A DNA stretch of 64,000 nucleotides from NCBI GenBank assembly GCA_964652565.1, contig CAZZEC010000006.1, positions 1 through 64,000 on the forward strand, written 5' to 3'. This document shows positions 28,312 through 36,765 of this stretch, piece after piece. A model generated the notes under the pieces. It was not told the origin of the DNA. It made no database searches and saw only the letters and a list, made by a program, of their open reading frames with translations. The translations under genes were made by a program, and so were the position numbers. The DNA comes from JBCCTX01 sp964652565 (lineage in GTDB: Bacteria > Bacteroidota > Bacteroidia > J057). Numbering within the stretch: the stretch's first letter is position 1; each line of letters opens with the position of its first letter.

Positions 28312-28737
28312 GTGCCTCCCTATGTTATCTTATTTGTTCATGAAATCAATAAATACATGGGTATTGCTCGCTTTACGCTAATTACTGGAATAATCTCATT
28401 CATTTTGAGTGCGCTTGGGGCATGGATTGTCTATCGCTTTCTTCCTCAGTATAACCTGTATGCCACAGTAGGAGGGGTACTGGTTATGTTCGTAATGACG
28501 CTGGCTGCTTATATTCTCGCATATAGAGGAATTTCTCGTAATGCACGTCAGTTCACTGCCTTGTTCCTTTCTGGAATGGGAATTAAAATGATGCTGGGGA
28601 TAATATCCGTCCTTATAATAGGCCTTTTAGCCAAAGAAATTCTCTCAGAGTATGTAGTGTCCTTTTTCCTGTCTTATTTTGTTTTAACAACATTTGAAGT
28701 TTATGGGTTAATACGTAAATTGCGAGAAGTTTCGTAA
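28312..28737 (+). CDS. Small membrane protein in the AtpI position of the atp operon
   Basis: This open frame begins with GTG immediately after the atpZ stop. The alternative ATG at 28357 (MGIARFTLITG) gives 126 residues and is at least as likely, since GTG starts are uncommon here. Four hydrophobic helices are visible (SFILSALGAWIV, TVGGVLVMFVMTL, FLSGMGIKMMLGII and VSFFLSYFVLTTFEVYGL). Its position between atpZ and atpB and its four-helix pattern match ATP synthase protein I, though sequence identity looks weak. Confidence 0.78.
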   Translation: MPPYVILFVHEINKYMGIARFTLITGIISFILSALGAWIVYRFLPQYNLYATVGGVLVMFVMTLAAYILAYRGISRNARQFTALFLSGMGIKMMLGIISVLIIGLLAKEILSEYVVSFFLSYFVLTTFEVYGLIRKLREVS

Positions 28738-28767
28738 TGAATAGATAAAACAAATAAATTATAAAAA

Positions 28768-29928
28768 ATGTCCATAAAGTACAAGTTAATTCTTGGGTTA
28801 ATTATGTTAACTTGCGCGGCTGCCTGGGGACAAGCGGAATCACATCATGAAGACGAACACGCATCTGAGTCACATCATGAGGATGGACATGAAGAATTTA
28901 ATCCTACCGAAGAAATCCTACACCATATTCAGGACACGCATAATTGGCATATTACTGATATACCTACAGGTGGGGAGAACTATATACCCGTAGAAATAAC
29001 ATTACCTTGGCTATTTTACAGCAGTAGAGATGGTTTGGTATTCGCTGCTGGTGAGGAGGATCTGAAGGAACAAGGGTATATCGCTCACCACGAGAAAGTC
29101 CATGCATTAATACCCGGGACGGAAGTTCCTGAATCAGAAGGGCATGGACATCATAGTAGCATTTCGGAAGAGTGGTTAGAAGCACACGAAGCACATGAGG
29201 TAAGCATTTTCGATATTTCACTGACCCGAACAAGTTTTCAAATGCTTATAATAGGTTTACTTCTATTACTAGTGTTTGGAGCCGTAGCAAGAGGCTATAA
29301 AAAACGCGAAGGTGAGGCCCCCAAAGGAATACAATCATTCTTTGAACCTATTATCGTTTTTGTTAGAGACGAAATTGCAAGAAGCTGGATACATAAAGGA
29401 GCGGATAGATTTGTTCCCTATTTGTTGACATTATTCTTTTTCATCTGGTTTTCAAATCTTCTGGGCCTAACACCCTTCAATTCAAATATTGCCGGTAACT
29501 TATCTGTAACAGCAGCCTTGGCATTATTGACGTTTATCATTACGCAAGTCAATGGAACGAAGGATTATTGGATGCATATATTCAACACGCCTGGTGTACC
29601 CTGGTACCTTAAATTTGGTATTCCCTTGGTACCCATCGTTGAATTCCTGGGAATTTTTACCAAGCCATTTGCGTTAGCCATACGTCTATTTGCCAACATT
29701 TCCGCAGGGCACTTTATGGTTTTGGGGTTAGTATTTCTCATCTTTATTTTGGGTAATAATGGGGCTAATCCAACTGGAGCGTTAGCTATAAGCCCTGTAA
29801 CTGTACTGTTTACGCTGGTAATCTTTGGGTTAGAGATGATCGTGGCAATTATTCAGGCATACATATTTACCTTGCTTACGGCAGTGTTTGTGGGAATGGC
29901 GCGTGAAGAACACAGCGATCATCATTGA
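28768..29928 (+). CDS. atpB: F1Fo ATP synthase subunit a
   Basis: The 386-residue protein is much longer than the roughly 270 residues of the E. coli protein. It has a signal-peptide-like N-terminus ending AAWGQ and then about 120 extra residues rich in His, Glu and Asp (several HHEDEH/HEDGHEE runs, residues 25-145). The conserved membrane core follows. FALAIRLFANISAGHF carries the essential stator Arg that faces the c-ring Glu, and the last helix ends VFVGMAREEHSDHH. Long N-terminal extensions of subunit a are usual in Bacteroidota. It is 33 bp before atpE. Confidence 0.95.
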   Translation: MSIKYKLILGLIMLTCAAAWGQAESHHEDEHASESHHEDGHEEFNPTEEILHHIQDTHNWHITDIPTGGENYIPVEITLPWLFYSSRDGLVFAAGEEDLKEQGYIAHHEKVHALIPGTEVPESEGHGHHSSISEEWLEAHEAHEVSIFDISLTRTSFQMLIIGLLLLLVFGAVARGYKKREGEAPKGIQSFFEPIIVFVRDEIARSWIHKGADRFVPYLLTLFFFIWFSNLLGLTPFNSNIAGNLSVTAALALLTFIITQVNGTKDYWMHIFNTPGVPWYLKFGIPLVPIVEFLGIFTKPFALAIRLFANISAGHFMVLGLVFLIFILGNNGANPTGALAISPVTVLFTLVIFGLEMIVAIIQAYIFTLLTAVFVGMAREEHSDHH

Positions 29929-29961
29929 TAACGTATTCACTAATTCAATTATATATTTTTT

Positions 29962-30180
29962 ATGGAAATTTTAGGTGCAGGAATCGGAGCAGGTCTAGTT
30001 GCTATAGGTGCCGGTTTAGGAATCGGTAGATTGGCAGCTGCTGCAACAGAATCTATTGCAAGACAACCAGAGGCAGCAGGAGATATTCGTGGTGCAATGT
30101 TGCTTACAGCAGTATTCATTGAGGGGGTTTGCCTATTTGGTGTCGTGGTATGCTTGCTTGGAGTACTTAATGCAGGTTAA
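29962..30180 (+). CDS. atpE: F1Fo ATP synthase subunit c
   Basis: The 72-residue hairpin of two membrane helices has a glycine-rich first helix (GAGIGAGLVAIGAGLGIG), the polar loop ARQPEA that docks on F1, and the ion-binding Glu in FIEGVCLFGVV. The surrounding residues fit a proton rather than a sodium site. It is followed by a hairpin at 30211-30231 and then atpF. Confidence 0.97.
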   Translation: MEILGAGIGAGLVAIGAGLGIGRLAAAATESIARQPEAAGDIRGAMLLTAVFIEGVCLFGVVVCLLGVLNAG

Positions 30181-30210
30181 TGCATGTACTTTATGCAATC
30201 CAAAATGAAA

Positions 30211-30231
30211 GACCGGGGGAATGCCCCGGTC
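30211..30231 (+). promoter_or_regulatory. GC-rich hairpin between atpE and atpF
   Basis: GACCGGGG pairs perfectly with CCCCGGTC across a 5-nt loop. No T-run follows, so this is probably an mRNA 3'-end stabiliser or processing site rather than a full terminator. It could raise the yield of subunit c, which is needed in many copies. Confidence 0.6.
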
Positions 30232-30265
30232 GTATCCTAGATACACTTACAAATAAAATATACTC

Positions 30266-30796
30266 ATGATTATACTGTCTATACTTGAAGTTAATTTTGG
30301 TCTGTTCTTCTGGACCTTGATTATATTCCTAGTATTTTTCTTTCTCTTGCGTTCATATGCGTGGAAACCTATCCTCGAAGCAATCAAGACCAGGGAAAAT
30401 AAAATTGAAGATTCCTTGAAGGAAGCTGAAAGAGCCAGAGAAGAGATGGCTCAAACCAAAGCAGAAAACGAAGAATTGCTCAAAGAAGCCCGTGCCGAAA
30501 AGGAGCGTATTGTCTCTGCTGCAAATGCAATGAGTGATAAAATCATTAGCGATGCACAAGCTGCTGCTTCTCAAGAACGCAATAAAGAAGTTGAAAAAGC
30601 AAGATTGCAAATAGAGGCTGAGAAAAACCAAGCATTAAATGAGATACGCGAACTTGCAGTAAGTATGTCCCTAGAAGTTGCCGAAAAGATTTTGCGTCAA
30701 AAGTTGGATAATCCTTCTGCTCAGGAAGAATTGGCTAAAAAGCTGATTAATGAAATGGGACAAAATGAGTCAACAACTCTTACACAAGCAAATTAA
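30266..30796 (+). CDS. atpF: F1Fo ATP synthase subunit b
   Basis: The 176-residue protein has one N-terminal membrane helix (LFFWTLIIFLVFFFLL, about 13-28) followed by a long charged helix from about residue 40 to 150, the peripheral stalk. Its alternating Glu/Lys/Ala heptads and the downstream SLEVAEKILRQKL segment match subunit b. Start at 30266. It lies 86 bp after atpE, with a hairpin between, and 17 bp before atpH. Confidence 0.95.
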   Translation: MIILSILEVNFGLFFWTLIIFLVFFFLLRSYAWKPILEAIKTRENKIEDSLKEAERAREEMAQTKAENEELLKEARAEKERIVSAANAMSDKIISDAQAAASQERNKEVEKARLQIEAEKNQALNEIRELAVSMSLEVAEKILRQKLDNPSAQEELAKKLINEMGQNESTTLTQAN

Positions 30797-30813
30797 TTTC
30801 AGTTATATCATCT

Positions 30814-31356
30814 ATGGTAGAGGCAAGAATTGGTAACAGATACGCAAACTCCTTGTTTGGACTCGCCCAGGAGCAAAAGGTATTGAATGAGGTAAAGGAA
30901 GATATGACCATCGTTCATACAGTAGTACAGGAAAATCGTGAGCTGAGAAATCTTTTAAACAGCCCTATTATCCCTTCTTCAAAGAAGCACAGTATCCTGA
31001 AGAAGCTTTTTGAGAAGAAACTTTCCTCCACCTTATCGATGCAAATCATTGATTTGCTCTCGCGTAAGAGCAGAGAAGCATTCATCCCTTACATGGCTGA
31101 GGCATTCCTCTCTTTATATGATAAAGAGTTTGATATTGTGAGGGGAACGTTGATTTCTTCATATGAAATGCCTGATTCATTAGTATCACATATCGTTGAT
31201 AAGCTGGAAGCTCAGCTAAATAAAACACTTATATTACAAAAGGAAATCGACCACACAATGATAGGTGGCTTTAAGATTCAGATCGGCGATCAATTATATG
31301 ACGGAAGTGTAAATGCCGCACTCAGGAAAATGAAACATAATTTTGGATTAAATTAA
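30814..31356 (+). CDS. atpH: F1Fo ATP synthase subunit delta
   Basis: The 180-residue protein starts VEARIGNRYANSLFGLAQEQ, the typical delta/OSCP N-terminal helical domain. It ends MIGGFKIQIGDQLYDGSVNAALRKMK, the conserved C-terminal signature. It joins the peripheral stalk b subunits to the top of the alpha3beta3 head. A palindromic hairpin (31359-31382) separates it from atpA. Confidence 0.95.
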   Translation: MVEARIGNRYANSLFGLAQEQKVLNEVKEDMTIVHTVVQENRELRNLLNSPIIPSSKKHSILKKLFEKKLSSTLSMQIIDLLSRKSREAFIPYMAEAFLSLYDKEFDIVRGTLISSYEMPDSLVSHIVDKLEAQLNKTLILQKEIDHTMIGGFKIQIGDQLYDGSVNAALRKMKHNFGLN

Positions 31357-31358
31357 TT

Positions 31359-31390
31359 ACACACAGATATATATCTGTGTGTTCTTTTTA
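31359..31390 (+). promoter_or_regulatory. Perfect palindromic hairpin between atpH and atpA, terminator-like
   Basis: ACACACAGATAT is followed by its exact reverse complement at 31371-31382, then TCTTTTTAG. The stem is AU-rich but followed by a T-run, so partial termination inside the atp operon is possible. Confidence 0.6.
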
Positions 31391-31418
31391 GAATATCATA
31401 CACACAAAAAAATAAAAT

Positions 31419-32999
31419 ATGCCTACCGTAAGACCAGATGAAGTATCTGCGATATTAAGAGAGCAACTCTCAAACTTCAAGACTGAAGCTGAGCTCGAAG
31501 AAACCGGTACCGTGTTACAGATCGGAGATGGTATTGCTCGTATCTATGGACTATCCCAGGTCCAGGCGGGTGAGATGATAGAGTTTGAAAATGGATTAAA
31601 GGGGATGGTGCTAAACCTCGAAGAGGATAATGTAGGTGCCGTTCTTTTTGGTGAATCCGAAGGTATTAAAGAAGGGGATACAGTACGAAGAACAGGTCAG
31701 ATTGCCTCTCTTAAGGTGGGAGATGGACTGCTGGGACGCGTAATTAATCCTTTGGGAGAACCTATAGATGGAAAAGGTCCTATTCAAGGGGACCTGTATG
31801 ATGCTCCCTATGAGCGAAAGGCTCCGGGAGTGATTTTTCGACAGCCTGTTAATGAGCCTCTTCAAACAGGAATTAAAGCCATTGACTCAATGATTCCTAT
31901 TGGAAGGGGACAGAGAGAATTGATCATTGGAGATAGGTCAACAGGAAAGACCGCAATTGCCATTGATACAATTATTTATCAAAAGGAATTTTATGATAGA
32001 GGAGAGCCTGTATATTGTGTATATGTAGCTTGTGGACAAAAGGGATCAACAATTGCTCAGGTTGTAAAAGCATTGGAAGAGAATGGAGCGATGGCTTATA
32101 CTGTCGTCGTTGCAGCTCCCGCATCTTCACCTTCTCCAACGATATTCTTCGCCCCCTATGCAGGTGCAGCTATTGGTGAGTTTTTCCGCGATACAGGTAG
32201 ACCCGCATTGGCCATTTATGATGATTTGTCCAAACAGGCCGTCGCCTATCGCGAAGTTTCATTGCTATTAAGACGTCCTCCTGGTCGTGAAGCATATCCA
32301 GGTGATGTATTCTACCTTCACTCTCGTTTGTTAGAGCGTGCAGCTAAAATTATTGCTGATGACTCTATCGCTCAAAAGATGAATGATGTACCCGAACCCT
32401 TTAAACCATTATTGAAAGGGGGGGGCTCTCTTACGGCGCTGCCTATCATCGAAACACAGGAGGGAGATGTATCCGCATATATCCCTACTAATGTAATTTC
32501 CATCACTGATGGTCAGATATTCCTGGAGTCGGGACTCTTTAATTCTGGAGTGAGACCTGCCATTAATGTGGGTATTTCCGTTTCTCGTGTGGGAGGTTCT
32601 GCACAAATTAAACCTATGAAAAAGGTTGCCGGACGATTAAAACTCGACCTCGCGCAATACAGAGAGTTGGAAGCATTTGCAAGATTTGGTTCCGATTTGG
32701 ACAAGGCTACAGTCAGACAGTTGGAGAGAGGGAAGCGTAGCGTAAGGCTGTTGATCCAAAAACAGTATTCTCCTGTACCTGTAGAAGAGCAAGTAGTGGC
32801 TATATTTGCTGTATCACGCGGATATGCTGATACCGTTCCTGTAGAAAAGATAAATGAATATGAGGCAGCGTTAATACAAGAAGTTAAACTCAATCACCAG
32901 GATCTGTTTGAGAAAATATTGAGTAAGAAATGGACCGATGAGATGCAGGAGCAATTGACTGAGATTTCTAAGAATGTAGCCAGTCGCTTTGCTGATTAG
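31419..32999 (+). CDS. atpA: F1Fo ATP synthase subunit alpha
   Basis: This 526-residue subunit of the catalytic head has a beta-barrel N-terminal domain and the Walker A motif GDRSTGKT at 171-178 (Ser where many homologues have Gln). It also has the arginine-finger segment ISVSRVGGSAQ and the helical C-terminal domain. It binds nucleotide at the non-catalytic sites and completes the catalytic sites of beta. The beta and epsilon genes (atpD, atpC) are absent here, as is usual in Bacteroidota where they are encoded elsewhere. Confidence 0.97.
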   Translation: MPTVRPDEVSAILREQLSNFKTEAELEETGTVLQIGDGIARIYGLSQVQAGEMIEFENGLKGMVLNLEEDNVGAVLFGESEGIKEGDTVRRTGQIASLKVGDGLLGRVINPLGEPIDGKGPIQGDLYDAPYERKAPGVIFRQPVNEPLQTGIKAIDSMIPIGRGQRELIIGDRSTGKTAIAIDTIIYQKEFYDRGEPVYCVYVACGQKGSTIAQVVKALEENGAMAYTVVVAAPASSPSPTIFFAPYAGAAIGEFFRDTGRPALAIYDDLSKQAVAYREVSLLLRRPPGREAYPGDVFYLHSRLLERAAKIIADDSIAQKMNDVPEPFKPLLKGGGSLTALPIIETQEGDVSAYIPTNVISITDGQIFLESGLFNSGVRPAINVGISVSRVGGSAQIKPMKKVAGRLKLDLAQYRELEAFARFGSDLDKATVRQLERGKRSVRLLIQKQYSPVPVEEQVVAIFAVSRGYADTVPVEKINEYEAALIQEVKLNHQDLFEKILSKKWTDEMQEQLTEISKNVASRFAD

Positions 33000-33046
33000 A
33001 GATATATCGTTTATCGTGATTTGTCAACAATGAACAATATTGCCTA

Positions 33047-33946
33047 ATGGCCAATTTAAAAGAGATCAGAGGCCGTATCAAAACGGTCAAGAATACACAA
33101 AAAGTTACCAAAGCAATGAAGATGGTTTCTGCCGTGAAGCTACGCAGAGCGCAGGACCGTATTCTGATGCTTCGACCCTATGCTAACAAACTCCGGGAAC
33201 TGATCGCAAATATTATATCCAGTCTGGATGCTGAGAAGATCCCCAGTAAGTTTATCGAGGAGCGGGAAGTTGACAAAGTACTCATAGTACTGATTTCCTC
33301 TAATAGAGGGCTCGCTGGCCCTTTCAATTCTAATATTTTTAAAGAGACCTTATCATTTATCAACGAAAATATAGCCTTAGAAGCATCTGAAGGAAGAGTG
33401 CATATGATGTGTCTGGGCCGTAAAGGTCACGAGCATTTCAAGAAAAGAGGGTTTCATATTCTGGGCGGAAACAGAGATGTATTCACGAACTTGTCTTTTG
33501 ATAAAGTAAATGAGATTGTGGATGAAGTATTTGATTTATTTACTTCTGAAACGTACGACAGGGTATATCTCGCCTTTAATGAGTTCAAAAATGTAATGTC
33601 TCAGAACCGTATTGTCGAAATATTTCTCCCTCTTTCTGTAGATAATTTTGATGACGTTGAGACCCAAGAATCCAATATTCAGGTGGATTATATCTTTGAA
33701 CCTGGAAGAGAAGAAATACTTCAGGAACTCATCCCTAAGGCTTTACGTATACAATTGTACAGGGCTGTGTTAGAATCTAATGCGGCAGAGCATGGAGCGA
33801 GAATGGTAGCGATGGATAGTGCTACAGAGAATGCAGAAGACTTGTTGAAAGATCTGAGGATAAGCTATAATAAAGCCCGTCAGGCGGCAATTACTAAAGA
33901 AATACTTGAAATTTCTGCAGGTGCGGATGCTTTAGCCGCAGAGTAA
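33047..33946 (+). CDS. atpG: F1Fo ATP synthase subunit gamma
   Basis: The 299-residue central-stalk subunit starts with the characteristic ANLKEIRGRIKTVKNTQKVTKAMKMVSA. The C-terminal helix ends with NKARQAAITKEILEISAGADAL, matching the conserved gamma C-terminus that rotates in the head. The middle Rossmann-like domain includes VLIVLISSNRGLAGPFNSNI. It is the last gene of the operon and is followed by a strong terminator at 33967-34010. Confidence 0.97.
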   Translation: MANLKEIRGRIKTVKNTQKVTKAMKMVSAVKLRRAQDRILMLRPYANKLRELIANIISSLDAEKIPSKFIEEREVDKVLIVLISSNRGLAGPFNSNIFKETLSFINENIALEASEGRVHMMCLGRKGHEHFKKRGFHILGGNRDVFTNLSFDKVNEIVDEVFDLFTSETYDRVYLAFNEFKNVMSQNRIVEIFLPLSVDNFDDVETQESNIQVDYIFEPGREEILQELIPKALRIQLYRAVLESNAAEHGARMVAMDSATENAEDLLKDLRISYNKARQAAITKEILEISAGADALAAE

Positions 33947-33966
33947 TATAACACAAACGTACAATC

Positions 33967-34010
33967 GAGAAGGGAAGAGATTCGCAGCCTGTGACTCTTC
34001 CCTTTTCTTA
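33967..34010 (+). terminator. Terminator of the atp operon
   Basis: GAGAAGGGAAGAG pairs with CTCTTCCCTTTTC (one G-T pair) across a 15-nt loop, and the second arm is followed by TTAT. It lies 20 bp after the atpG stop. Confidence 0.8.
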
Positions 34011-34076
34011 TATCGAGGCATCAGGGCAAATGCACGAAAATATTCATAGCTATTGACCTGTCGAGACGTTTAAGTA

Positions 34077-34108
34077 TTGAGATATTTAACTAATTTGGAT
34101 TACCTTTG
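34077..34108 (+). promoter_or_regulatory. Bacteroidota-type promoter of the aconitase gene
   Basis: TTG at 34077-34079 and TACCTTTG at 34101-34108 are 21 bp apart, matching the -33 and -7 (TAnnTTTG) elements. They are about 95 bp before the aconitase start. Confidence 0.55.
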
Positions 34109-34202
34109 AAAATACTCATATAGACGTATATGCAGGCACAGGAATATCATCTGTGTCATTATTAACAGAATCATAAGTTTCACCTCATAACTATCATATA
34201 GC

Positions 34203-36470
34203 ATGGCATTTGATTTAGATATGATTCAGACAGTGTATGATCAGCTGCCGGAAAAGGTTTCTGCTGCACGTACCTTTCTGAATAGACCTTTAACGCTCAC
34301 AGAAAAAATATTATACTCACATTTGTACCCCGATACAGAAATGGAGGATTTCGTTCGGGGAGGCTCATATGTCAATTTCTCCCCAGATCGTGTTGCAATG
34401 CAGGATGCAACGGCTCAGATGGCATTACTTCAGTTCATGATGGCAGGGAAAGATAATGTTGCTGTTCCTTCTACCGTTCATTGTGATCATTTAATACAAG
34501 CAAGAGTAGGAGCAAAGAAAGATTTAGAAGAAGCATTGGTATCCAACAAAGAAGTATTTGAGTTTCTTCAGTCTGTATCCAATAAATATGGAATAGGATT
34601 TTGGAAGCCTGGAGCCGGAATTATTCATCAAGTTGTATTAGAAAATTATGCATTCCCTGGAGGGATGATGATCGGTACAGATTCACATACTGTGAATGCT
34701 GGTGGATTGGGGATGGTAGCCATTGGAGTAGGAGGAGCAGATGCAGTAGATGTAATGGCAGGAATGCCATGGGAGCTCAAAATGCCCAAGCTTATTGGCG
34801 TTAAGCTAACAGGTGAAATGAATGGATGGACCTCCTCCAAAGATGTCATACTCAAAGTAGCAGGTATCCTCACCGTAAAAGGAGGAACCGGAGCTATATT
34901 AGAATATTTCGGCCCTGGAGCACGTACTCTTTCTGCTACTGGTAAAGGAACCATCTGTAATATGGGTGCAGAAATCGGCGCAACAACTTCCACGTTTGGA
35001 TACGATGAGACCATGGCTCGTTATCTTAGAGCAACGGAAAGAGAAGCTGTAGCTGATATGGCTGACAAGATCAGTGAACACCTGACCGGGGATGAAGAGG
35101 TATATGCAGAGCCGGAAAAGTATTTTGATCAGCTGATCGAAATCAATCTTAGTGAGCTAGAACCTCATATTAATGGGCCATTTAGTCCAGATAAAGCCTG
35201 GCCGCTGTCAGAATTTGCAGAAGCAGTCAAAGAACATCAATATCCTCAAACCTTGGAAGTAGGGCTTATCGGCTCTTGCACGAATTCGAGCTATGAAGAT
35301 CTGGATCGTGCGGCCTCTGTGGCCCGTCAGGCTGCAACAAAGAACCTTAAAGCAAAATCTGAATTCACAATCACTCCTGGCTCTGAGCAGATTAGATATA
35401 CGGTCGAAAGAGATGGTCTACTCATACCATTCGAAAAGATTGGAGGAGTAGTACTTGCAAATGCCTGTGGTCCATGTATTGGTCAGTGGGCAAGACATAC
35501 GGAGGATCCTGAAAGAAAGAACTCAATCATGACGTCGTTTAATCGAAATTTTAAAAAACGTAACGATGGAAATCCCAATACCCACGCGTTTGTTGCTTCT
35601 CCCGAAATAGTAACTGCCTTTGCTATCGCAGGAGACCTGACCTTTAATCCAGTTACTGATACCCTTACGAATGAAGAAGGTGAGGCAGTAAAACTAGATC
35701 CTCCGGTAGGTGATGAGTTGCCTGATAAAGGATTTGATGTCAAAGACCCTGGGTTTATATCTCCAGCTGAAGATGGGAGCCATGTAGAGGTGAAAGTTGC
35801 CCCTGACTCGGATAGATTGCAATTACTGACACCATTTTCCGCCTGGGAGGGTGATGATATTACTGGGTTGACACTGCTGATCAAAGCCTATGGAAAATGC
35901 ACGACAGACCATATTTCCATGGCAGGCCCTTGGTTGAGGTACAGAGGACATTTGGAAAATATTTCGAATAACCTTCTGTTAGGTGCAGTAAATGCATTTA
36001 ACCAAAAATCTAATTGGGTAAAGAACCAGATCACGGGTGAATACGACGAAACACCTAACGTAGCGAAAGCTTATGGTGAGGCTGGAGTACAGTCCATTAT
36101 TGTAGGTGATGAAAACTATGGGGAAGGTTCTTCCAGAGAGCATGCAGCAATGGAGCCTAGACATAGAGGTGTTAGAGCTGTGATTGTGAAATCATTTGCT
36201 CGTATACACGAGACAAACCTTAAGAAGCAAGGTGTACTTGCGTTAACCTTTGATAATCCTGCTGACTATGACAAGGTCCAGGAAAACGATAAGATCGATA
36301 TTATTGCAAGCGAATTAACACCTAATCAGCCGGTAAAAGTGATACTCCACCATGCAGATGGCACGAAAGATGAAATCCTCTGTAATCATACGTTTAATGC
36401 AAATCAGCTAGAGTGGTTAAAAGCAGGAAGTGCATTGAATCTTATCCGTAAATTGGAAGGAGCGGCATAA
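34203..36470 (+). CDS. acn: Aconitate hydratase (mitochondrial-type)
   Basis: The 755-residue enzyme interconverts citrate and isocitrate in the TCA cycle using a 4Fe-4S cluster. The cluster ligands are visible: Cys359 in GSCTNSSYED and Cys422 and Cys425 in ACGPCIGQW. The swivel domain (about 550-755) has GDENYGEGSSREHAA, the substrate-binding loop. Length and motifs match the mitochondrial-type aconitase (about 750-780 residues) rather than AcnB. It stands alone between the atp operon and a MITE, with its own promoter. Confidence 0.95.
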   Translation: MAFDLDMIQTVYDQLPEKVSAARTFLNRPLTLTEKILYSHLYPDTEMEDFVRGGSYVNFSPDRVAMQDATAQMALLQFMMAGKDNVAVPSTVHCDHLIQARVGAKKDLEEALVSNKEVFEFLQSVSNKYGIGFWKPGAGIIHQVVLENYAFPGGMMIGTDSHTVNAGGLGMVAIGVGGADAVDVMAGMPWELKMPKLIGVKLTGEMNGWTSSKDVILKVAGILTVKGGTGAILEYFGPGARTLSATGKGTICNMGAEIGATTSTFGYDETMARYLRATEREAVADMADKISEHLTGDEEVYAEPEKYFDQLIEINLSELEPHINGPFSPDKAWPLSEFAEAVKEHQYPQTLEVGLIGSCTNSSYEDLDRAASVARQAATKNLKAKSEFTITPGSEQIRYTVERDGLLIPFEKIGGVVLANACGPCIGQWARHTEDPERKNSIMTSFNRNFKKRNDGNPNTHAFVASPEIVTAFAIAGDLTFNPVTDTLTNEEGEAVKLDPPVGDELPDKGFDVKDPGFISPAEDGSHVEVKVAPDSDRLQLLTPFSAWEGDDITGLTLLIKAYGKCTTDHISMAGPWLRYRGHLENISNNLLLGAVNAFNQKSNWVKNQITGEYDETPNVAKAYGEAGVQSIIVGDENYGEGSSREHAAMEPRHRGVRAVIVKSFARIHETNLKKQGVLALTFDNPADYDKVQENDKIDIIASELTPNQPVKVILHHADGTKDEILCNHTFNANQLEWLKAGSALNLIRKLEGAA

Positions 36471-36498
36471 AATATAGCTTATTGCACCAAAAAATGTA

Positions 36499-36656
36499 GA
36501 GGAAGTCTCATAAGTTCCTTATTATGAGGTTTCGTTAAAAATGTCTTAAATAATAGATTGAAAAAGAAAGCGGATTTATTGTTTTTAAAAATTAGCGCAG
36601 CATTTTTAAAAATAATAAAAAAATTAAAAGGGGAAGTCGACTTATGAGACTTCCCC
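36499..36656 (+). mobile_element. 158-bp MITE with IS1182-like inverted ends, copy 2
   Basis: The element begins GAGGAAGTCTCATAAGT and ends ACTTATGAGACTTCCCC; fifteen terminal bases match perfectly as an inverted repeat. It has no open frame. It is about 95 percent identical, by eye, to the inverted copy at 49803-49960, with most differences in the first 30 bases. A perfect 11-bp hairpin lies inside its right end (36628-36658). It sits between the convergent acn and OmpA-type genes. Confidence 0.85.
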
Positions 36657-36708
36657 TTAGTTTATCAATGACTTGAAGCTCAATTTTACGGTAGTCGAAC
36701 AAGGGGTC

Positions 36709-36748
36709 AAAAAAAAGGAGGAAAGCTATTAGCCTTCCTCCTTTTTTT
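36709..36748. terminator. Terminator after the OmpA-type gene, bidirectional
   Basis: A-run plus AGGAGGAA pairs with TTCCTCCT plus a T-run, with a short loop in between. The A-run and T-run on both sides make it usable from either strand. It lies 18 bp beyond the minus-strand stop at 36766. Confidence 0.85.
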
Positions 36749-36765
36749 ATTTTATTAAGAGAGTG

